In this document: in pieces, positions 23,157 to 27,927 of the stretch | Layout of the letters: every line of letters begins with the position of its first letter | Position numbering within the stretch: the stretch's first letter is position 1 | Origin: CAYMTN01 sp964393335 | GTDB lineage: Bacteria > Chloroflexota > Anaerolineae > Aggregatilineales > Aggregatilineaceae | Assembly: GCA_964393335.1 (NCBI GenBank) | Contig: CAYMTN010000046.1 | Coordinates: 1-27,927 of the forward strand | Direction of reading: 5' to 3' | DNA: 27,927 nucleotides | Notes under the pieces: model-generated | What the model was told of the DNA's origin: nothing | Seen by the model: only the letters and a program-made list of their open reading frames with translations | Databases searched by the model: none | Program-made: the position numbers and the translations under genes

Positions 23157-24881
23157 TCACTCGTTCCATTTCTTGATTTTGGCAATGACGTCATCTAGTT
23201 TCTTGCGAAGGTTCGGACTGCCGTCAATATCCTCTTCGTGGAAATGTTGAACGAATATGCGGGCGTATTTGACCTTGTTATTCGCGTAGTCGAACGGTTT
23301 TATCCCTGCCTGTTTCAAGGCACTATACAGCACCTTCTCAAATTTCCCATATTGGTCTATTGAGATCGTTATCGTTTTTCCGGTTATTTCCTCACAAGCT
23401 GAAATGACCACGCTAGGCGGCAGATAATTCTCAACTTCCCGCCCATCCGTAATCCAGCAATAACCACCGCTTTGTTCACATTCCGCCTGTACGCGTTTCT
23501 TGGTCGGTCTGTATCGTTGGTGCTTATTGTCCCGATCATCATCCATCATTACGATGGCATGTTGGTTTACACGCAATATTTCTACTAATTCTTCTGGCAC
23601 GTCGTCTCTGGCGACAGAAAGATGTGACAACAGACTGCCGCCGTAAAACATGATCGAATAGTGCAATCCTTCGATCAACTCAGGCGCTGCCAAAGTTAGC
23701 CAGTGGTTCAAGTATACGCGATCGCTTGGACCCTCCACCCAAATCACACAATTGGACTGAAGAATGTCGCTTGCTCTCACGCCCAAGTCACTGAGCGCGA
23801 TAAGGCTGTGTTGGTCTTCCAGAACAGGTCCACCCACAGTCGCACCATTTTCCAGCCACAGATGAAATACTTGAACTTGATCGCGGGCTTCAGGCGGCAT
23901 GGTTGTGTGAGCATTGATCAAGGTGGGGGAATGTGTACTGATCAGGTACTGGTTTGTTGTGTTTTTTATGATGAATCCGATGAATTCCCGTTGTAAGGTC
24001 GGATGCAGGTGAATCTCAGGTTCTTCAATGCAGCAAATAGTGTTTTCAAGTGATAGAACGGCGGTGACGAGAATCACCAATTCGTGTACTCCGGTTCCAT
24101 ATGCTGAGAGTGGGAGTCGTAGGCCATTGTTTGTCAGCAAGATGGTCTGACCATCATGAGTCACCTCAAGCAAAGCGTTAGGGAGATGGAGTAAATCTCG
24201 GACAAATCTTTGAATGAGATCGAATTTCTCTTTTTCAGTATCATTATCTTCGTCTGGATGTTGATATTGAGCCAATAACTTTATCAAGTTTGTTCCATCG
24301 AGCGAATAGCTCCCTTGTTGATCCCTTATTTGGCGAAATTCTGGGATCTTTCTGGTTGGCAATATTGCCACCGCAAACCCCCCTCCCCGAAAAATGTTTT
24401 TGGCGTACTTTTCGATCTCTGCTTGTGTTCTTTCGGGGGTCATTGCCGGAAAAGAATATGGGGTTGTTCGATTAAGGAGTTCTCTTGATCCACGTTGTGA
24501 AAGTTCCTTATGAAAATGAATTCTCGATACGTCAAACCCTTGAGCACCTTGTCGGTAGGAGATTGAAAAATCTACCGGCAGTGTTTGAGGAGCCCATTCC
24601 TGTTGCTGAGGAGTATCGCCTTCGTCCGTGTCAAACTGGAGGTCGAAGGAAAATACGTTTTTGTCATCTCGTCTGTGCGTATCCTTGCGTCCTAGAGTCG
24701 CACCTCCTTGAGTTGGATTCCTATTTATGTTTTGTGAAATGTTTTCGACCGCTCGTAGGGCATTCGACTTCCCCGAATTATTCTTTCCAACAAGTATGTT
24801 ACATTTTTTCCAGGGCGTCAGGTCTACGCCTTCAGCGCCAATACTCCGGAAATTCCGCAGTTTGATCCCGGTAAGTTTCAT
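23157..24881 (-). CDS. OLD-family ATPase/TOPRIM nuclease
   Basis: The 574-residue protein opens with MKLTGIKLRNFRSIG and Walker A GKNNSGKS (32-39). Walker B is CCIEEPEIHLHP (283-294), followed by the STHSP switch (315-319). A C-terminal TOPRIM domain has WVEGPSDR (E383), MMDDDRD (447-449 acidic cluster) and REVENYL (481-487). This is the overcoming-lysogenization-defect family: an ABC-type ATPase joined to a metal-dependent nuclease, many of which act in phage defence (GajA of Gabija, for example). No helicase or GajB-like partner is adjacent. GC is roughly 35-50% in sampled stretches and AT-rich codons are frequent, in clear contrast to its neighbours, so recent transfer is likely. It has AGGAGG seven bases before the ATG and its own promoter. 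It converges with the selenoprotein gene with a 10-base gap. Confidence 0.92.
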   Translation of the reverse strand: MKLTGIKLRNFRSIGAEGVDLTPWKKCNILVGKNNSGKSNALRAVENISQNINRNPTQGGATLGRKDTHRRDDKNVFSFDLQFDTDEGDTPQQQEWAPQTLPVDFSISYRQGAQGFDVSRIHFHKELSQRGSRELLNRTTPYSFPAMTPERTQAEIEKYAKNIFRGGGFAVAILPTRKIPEFRQIRDQQGSYSLDGTNLIKLLAQYQHPDEDNDTEKEKFDLIQRFVRDLLHLPNALLEVTHDGQTILLTNNGLRLPLSAYGTGVHELVILVTAVLSLENTICCIEEPEIHLHPTLQREFIGFIIKNTTNQYLISTHSPTLINAHTTMPPEARDQVQVFHLWLENGATVGGPVLEDQHSLIALSDLGVRASDILQSNCVIWVEGPSDRVYLNHWLTLAAPELIEGLHYSIMFYGGSLLSHLSVARDDVPEELVEILRVNQHAIVMMDDDRDNKHQRYRPTKKRVQAECEQSGGYCWITDGREVENYLPPSVVISACEEITGKTITISIDQYGKFEKVLYSALKQAGIKPFDYANNKVKYARIFVQHFHEEDIDGSPNLRKKLDDVIAKIKKWNE

Positions 24882-24906
24882 TATTTCCTCCTATTACGCA
24901 CAAAGA

Positions 24907-24936
24907 ATATTATTGCATAAAAAACTACAGGGTCAA
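24907..24936 (-). promoter_or_regulatory. Promoter for the OLD-family nuclease
   Basis: On the leftward strand TTGACC (24936-24931), 18 bases, TAATAT (24912-24907). A short AT-rich leader of about 20 bases ends in AGGAGG before the ATG at 24881. It is the best -35/-10 pair in the window. Confidence 0.65.
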
Positions 24937-24954
24937 TATATGGAAATGGCCCTG
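24919..24954 (-). terminator. Possible terminator after the acetyltransferase, overlapping the next promoter
   Basis: On the leftward strand CAGGG (24954-24950) pairs with CCCTG (24932-24928) across a long AT-rich loop, followed by TAGTTTTTT (24927-24919). The stem is short but the T-run is clear. Its right arm overlaps the -35 hexamer of the OLD-family gene. Confidence 0.4.
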
Positions 24955-24985
24955 CAAGAAACGAATATGTTACTGGAATCGGAGA

Positions 24986-25459
24986 TTACTTGAACAGCAT
25001 CCCGCGATACATGCCGGGACGCGAGTCCTCGATGGGGATCGCGCCGCACACCTTCGTGTAAAAATCCTGCGGGCCGGTCCAGCCGATGACCGCGTAGCCG
25101 TACCCCTGCGCGCGCATGTCATGCAGGCACGCCAGCAGCAGCGCCGCGCCCGCGCCTTTGCCGCGCGCCGCTTCCGAGACGCCCATCGGGCCGAAGACGC
25201 CCTTATAGCCCGCGTCGTACACCGCAAAGCCGATCAACGTGTCGCCCTCGACCGCCACAAAACACGCCACCGGCAGCCGCGTCAGCGCGGCGCTGCACTC
25301 GCTGACCCAGTTTTCGCTGAAATGCGTGCCGATCCACGCCCGGATGTGATGCTGCTCAGGGACAATGGCGCGGCGAATGACGACTCCGGCGGCGGTGCAT
25401 CGCTCGATGGCCGGGGCCAGCGGGGGCAGGTCGTAGAGCTTTACCAGCATGTCGGTCAT
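24986..25459 (-). CDS. GNAT-family N-acetyltransferase
   Basis: The 157-residue protein starts at MTDMLVKLYDLPPL; AGGAG lies 11 bases upstream. The acetyl-CoA binding motif A is visible in MGVSEAARGKGAGAALL (about residues 92-108, with R99-G100-K101-G102-A103-G104), preceded by the usual strand FVAVEGDTLIGFAVYDA. YGYAVIGWTGPQDFYTKVCGA fits motif B, with the conserved Tyr of the C-terminal strand region. The substrate cannot be predicted. Codon use and GC return to the genome norm here, in contrast to the low-GC gene on its left. Confidence 0.9.
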   Translation of the reverse strand: MTDMLVKLYDLPPLAPAIERCTAAGVVIRRAIVPEQHHIRAWIGTHFSENWVSECSAALTRLPVACFVAVEGDTLIGFAVYDAGYKGVFGPMGVSEAARGKGAGAALLLACLHDMRAQGYGYAVIGWTGPQDFYTKVCGAIPIEDSRPGMYRGMLFK

Positions 25460-25543
25460 GGGACTTGTCTCTCCTGTGGGGGAGGGTAAACGGATCACCT
25501 GCGCCCGATTATGCCCGAATCCGGTAGGGAGGCAAAAAACACC

Positions 25544-26302
25544 CTACGCGGGCGGGCCGGGCTTCGCGGGTAGATTGCTGCACGACCCGCTGATCGTGCT
25601 GCCAGCGCCGGATACCCAGCCGGCATACGTGTCATCCAGCCACAGGTAATAACTACCGCCCGTGAAGGCGGTCACCGCGTGCGATCCGGACGGCACGGTG
25701 CCAATCGCCGTCGTGAACGTTGGATCGTTGTACAGCAGCGTCTCCGTTGGCGACGTCAGGCTGCACACGGTCGGGTACGCGCCGATCGGCGTTTGATCGA
25801 CGGGCACGTTTTCGCAGTTGCCGCTGAACGTGCCGACGCTGCGATCCGCCCAGGCGGTATCCTGCGTGTTGATCTGCAACAGGACGTGATCGCCGTGCTG
25901 CTGGATGACCGGGTACGGCTGGTTGCCGGGCACGGTGACTTTGAACTGCGTCGCATCGCTGATCGGCGCGTAATAGAGCGACACGGTCGCCGGTACGCCG
26001 CTAAACGTGCAGGGACCAGCAGCGGTCGTCGCGCCTTGCGCGGGGGAGCCGCCTTCGCTGGTCGCGGGCGGCGTATCGTCTTTGGTTTTGGCGTGGTTGC
26101 TGATCATGATCGCGGCGGCGAAGGTCAGGCCGAGCACCAGCGCGATCAAAATCGCGCCGATCACCGACCGCGCCAGCAGCGCCGGGCGCACCGTTTCAGG
26201 ATCGGTGGCGACGCCGTCGAGCGGTTCGCGGCTCCGGTTGCGCGATGCGGCGGACGCGGCGCGGCGCGCTGCGGAAAACGCACGCGGCAGTAACCATCTC
26301 AT
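25544..26302 (-). CDS. Membrane-anchored protein with two Cys-bounded SH3-like modules
   Basis: The 252-residue protein has an Arg-rich cytoplasmic N-terminus (1-45), one membrane helix (about 46-68), a low-complexity linker and two extracytoplasmic modules of 60-65 residues. The first spans C98 (CTFSGVPATVSLYYAP) to C163 (FSGNC) and the second C180 (CSLTSPTETLLYNDP) to C241 (ISGSC). Each has a central VxLxxQ or WLD strand and ends with a W-containing strand, like bacterial SH3 domains. Paired cysteines at the module ends suggest disulfides. The ATG overlaps the stop of the upstream gene by four bases (ATGA). Likely a wall-associated protein; ligand unknown. Confidence 0.75.
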   Translation of the reverse strand: MRWLLPRAFSAARRAASAASRNRSREPLDGVATDPETVRPALLARSVIGAILIALVLGLTFAAAIMISNHAKTKDDTPPATSEGGSPAQGATTAAGPCTFSGVPATVSLYYAPISDATQFKVTVPGNQPYPVIQQHGDHVLLQINTQDTAWADRSVGTFSGNCENVPVDQTPIGAYPTVCSLTSPTETLLYNDPTFTTAIGTVPSGSHAVTAFTGGSYYLWLDDTYAGWVSGAGSTISGSCSNLPAKPGPPA

Positions 26303-26709
26303 TCGACCGGCGAGGCCCCCGTGCCCGGCTCAAAGGGGAGCACGCTGCATTCCCCGCTGAGAATGATATCGCTGTCGCGCACCCAGACCTTGTCACCGGC
26401 AGGCAGCGCGATCAGGTAGAATCCTTCGCCGATGCCTACCACCTGGAAAACGGTGTCCGGCGCGACCTCAATCACCCGCCGGGATTCTGCCAGGTTGCTG
26501 GTCGGCGACTCGTAGGCGATCAGCACGCCGGGCGGCGGGCTGAAGGTACACGCGGCAAAATCGGTTGAATCGGTGTCAGGGGCAAACGTGGCGGTTTCTT
26601 CGGGATCGTTGATCAGCCGTTGGGCTGCCAGCCCCGCCGCCACGATGATCACCAGGACGACGGCCAGCGCCGCCCCGATCACGACCAGGCCGCGTCGATT
26701 GCTTTGCAC
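26299..26709 (-). CDS. Membrane-anchored single SH3-like module protein
   Basis: The 136-residue protein starts at GTG 26709 with GGAGGA six bases upstream. It has a signal-anchor helix (about 8-29), a short acidic linker and one module from C54 (CTFSPPPGVLIAYESP) to C121 (LSGEC). The module has the same Cys-bounded layout as the two modules of the next gene, and the motif VWVRDSDI near its end matches SH3-type strands. The two genes overlap by ATGA and clearly share descent and probably function. A leftward terminator lies upstream (26742-26780), so this pair forms its own transcription unit. Confidence 0.75.
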   Translation of the reverse strand: MQSNRRGLVVIGAALAVVLVIIVAAGLAAQRLINDPEETATFAPDTDSTDFAACTFSPPPGVLIAYESPTSNLAESRRVIEVAPDTVFQVVGIGEGFYLIALPAGDKVWVRDSDIILSGECSVLPFEPGTGASPVE

Positions 26710-26741
26710 AGGGTTCCTCCTCGTGAATCGTGTGACTCGTA

Positions 26742-26780
26742 AAACCAGACCAGGGACGGCGCGCGTGCCCGTTCCCTGGC
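26742..26780 (-). terminator. Terminator after the DUF2971 gene
   Basis: On the leftward strand CCAGGGAACGG (26779-26769) pairs with CCGTCCCTGG (26759-26750) with one bulged base, followed by TCTGGTTTT (26749-26741). It closes the leftward DUF2971 transcript before the SH3-module operon. Confidence 0.6.
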
Positions 26781-26845
26781 CAGATTATCGGCGTTTTTCC
26801 GCCCTAACGGCAAGTGGGCCGCCGCGTGCCTGTCCCCGCTCAGAT

Positions 26846-27559
26846 TCAACACGGCGGCAGCGCTTCGGGCGGATCGAGCAGTTTCGAGCGTTCGACCGGC
26901 TTGTACAGGCCGTATTTCCCGGCGATGGACTGCACGACATCCGTTACCCAGCGTTCGGAGCGCGGCGAGACGTAAATTTCGTCGATCAGCGTGTCCAGGT
27001 CCGCCTTGATGCGCACGCCGCCTTCGATCTCCGGGGCCGAGTCAGGGTCTTCGGCGGAGGACGGCGCGAGCAGCGTCAGGGCGCGTAGTTCGGCCTCGTA
27101 GCCGAAATCGGGCCGTTTGTGCAGCAGGTAGGTCAGCATGTTGTCCGGCGCGGAGCGCGTGGTGTCGAATTCGTAATCGATGTATTCCACGATCCCGATG
27201 TGGACCTGTTCGGGGGAGTCGCCGAAACTATCCGCCAGCCGCCGGAAAGTGGACCGGATGGCGATGCTGTCCCCGTACAGCTTCCACATGGCATTCGATT
27301 CGTATTCGTTCATGTGCCAGCAGTTCACGGCGACTATGTCTTTGTGACCGGTAAACTCGAAATACTGCCGGACGTCGGGATCGCACCCGTTCTTGGGAAA
27401 CGCGCCCTCGAACGGATCGTCTCTCAGCAGCATGGCCGCCCTGGGGAAAAAGAGCGCTTCGTTGTGCAGCAGCGATACGAACTTCCGAAAATCCATGTAG
27501 TGCCAGATTTTGACATACTCGTCATTGGGTTTTCGGCATACCGGGTGTTCTTCATACAT
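26846..27559 (-). CDS. DUF2971-type protein
   Basis: The 237-residue soluble protein contains VKIWHYMDFRKFVSLLHNEALFFPRA and DDPFEGAFPKNG near the N-terminus. It continues VNCWHMNEYESNAMWKLYG and ends with IDEIYVSPRSERWVTDVV. This is the pattern of DUF2971: the W-x-Y-M-x-F...LFF...DPFEG opening and the WH-x-x-xx-ES-x-x-MW box. The molecular function of the family is not known to me; members are common in accessory and defence-like regions. It is divergent from a second DUF2971 gene at 27756, and both have matching extended -10 promoters. GAGGG lies nine bases before the ATG. Confidence 0.85.
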   Translation of the reverse strand: MYEEHPVCRKPNDEYVKIWHYMDFRKFVSLLHNEALFFPRAAMLLRDDPFEGAFPKNGCDPDVRQYFEFTGHKDIVAVNCWHMNEYESNAMWKLYGDSIAIRSTFRRLADSFGDSPEQVHIGIVEYIDYEFDTTRSAPDNMLTYLLHKRPDFGYEAELRALTLLAPSSAEDPDSAPEIEGGVRIKADLDTLIDEIYVSPRSERWVTDVVQSIAGKYGLYKPVERSKLLDPPEALPPC

Positions 27560-27599
27560 GACGTGGAACCCTCGAACGATCTCATACTTTCACACGGCT

Positions 27600-27608
27600 A
27601 TTGTATCA
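27600..27608 (-). promoter_or_regulatory. Extended -10 promoter of the leftward DUF2971 gene
   Basis: TGA-TACAAT on the leftward strand (27608-27600), about 41 bases before the ATG at 27559. It has the same TGnTACAAT form as the rightward promoter at 27720-27728. Confidence 0.5.
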
Positions 27609-27719
27609 CGCAAAACGTTTGGTATCCGGCCTGCGGATTCGTCAGTGCCTGATTTCTCTTTTTGGAGGAAGGAAAGGCGGATTATCAAGCGATTTCGCAG
27701 TATAAACAGCAAGTTGCTA

Positions 27720-27728
27720 TGTTACAAT
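27720..27728 (+). promoter_or_regulatory. Extended -10 promoter of the rightward DUF2971 gene
   Basis: TGT-TACAAT lies 27 bases before the ATG at 27756. No good -35 is seen, as is usual for extended -10 promoters. Confidence 0.5.
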
Positions 27729-27755
27729 AAAGGACTGAGCAAAAAGGATCCCTCA

Positions 27756-27927
27756 ATGTCTGATGTTGGGAAACCAATCTACGAACATCCTTCTTTTGAA
27801 CCGCCGGATGACCCGAACATATTGATTTGGCGCTATATGAATTTCGCCAAGTTCGTGGCGATGTTGGAGTATGGAGGGCTGTTCTTTTCGCGCGCGGACC
27901 AACTGGACGATCCGTTCGAAGCGACAC
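27756..27927 (+). CDS. Partial DUF2971-type protein, N-terminus
   Basis: The frame opens at ATG 27756, with AAGGA upstream, and runs off the window after 57 codons. It contains ILIWRYMNFAKFVAMLEYG and GLFFSRADQLDDPFEAT, the same opening motif as the leftward gene at 26846-27559 (WxYMxFxKFVxxL...LFFxRA...DDPFE). The two are clearly paralogues arranged head to head. Function cannot be assigned. Confidence 0.8.
   Translation, partial: MSDVGKPIYEHPSFEPPDDPNILIWRYMNFAKFVAMLEYGGLFFSRADQLDDPFEAT

Noticed and set aside
1..27927. CRISPR arrays, tRNA or rRNA genes, insertion sequences
   Set aside because: Looked for regularly spaced repeats, cloverleaf-like segments and transposase motifs; none was convincing.

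Overview
The window is high-GC (about 60-65% in most genes) bacterial chromosome with a 100-base assembly gap at 12115-12214. Several traits together suggest a Chloroflexota (Anaerolineae-like) bacterium: many large histidine kinases with seven-helix or multi-GAF sensor regions, Pro/Thr-rich extracellular tails, family 1 solute-binding proteins, and GC-rich palindromic intergenic repeats. This is inference from gene style; no rRNA or other marker gene is present.

Layout. At 1-92 is the start of a leftward membrane protein, then a 400-base intergenic stretch of palindromic repeats. From 495 to 10384 is a leftward signalling block: triple-GAF histidine kinase, 7TM hybrid kinase with two receivers, 7TM hybrid kinase with one receiver, 7TM kinase, stand-alone receiver, and receiver-adenylate/guanylate cyclase. 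It diverges from a small secreted protein (10542-11219) across overlapping promoters. Next come a zinc-ribbon membrane protein (interrupted by the gap), a secreted beta-helix protein, and a rightward beta-class DNA methyltransferase fused to an Mrr-like nuclease domain. The recognition region of that fusion is a low-GC mosaic. A second cyclase (receiver-GAF-cyclase) follows at 15984-17576.

From 17.7 to 19.5 kb are housekeeping genes: signal peptidase I, a YgiT-type zinc-finger protein and inorganic pyrophosphatase. Then come an orphan solute-binding protein with no signal peptide, a GH25 lysozyme-SH3 protein with no signal peptide, and a coupled redox pair at 22149-23146. The pair is a C_GCAxxG_C_C protein and a thioredoxin-like protein whose frame is interrupted by one TGA in a UxxC position, followed at once by a bacterial-SECIS-like stem-loop. 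I read it as an unannotated selenoprotein gene, and it is the main discovery candidate here.

The right end looks like an accessory region: a low-GC OLD-family ATPase/TOPRIM nuclease with its own strong promoter, a GNAT acetyltransferase, a two-gene operon of membrane-anchored Cys-bounded SH3-like modules, and two divergent DUF2971-type genes (the second cut by the window edge). No tRNA, rRNA, CRISPR array or recognisable insertion sequence was seen.
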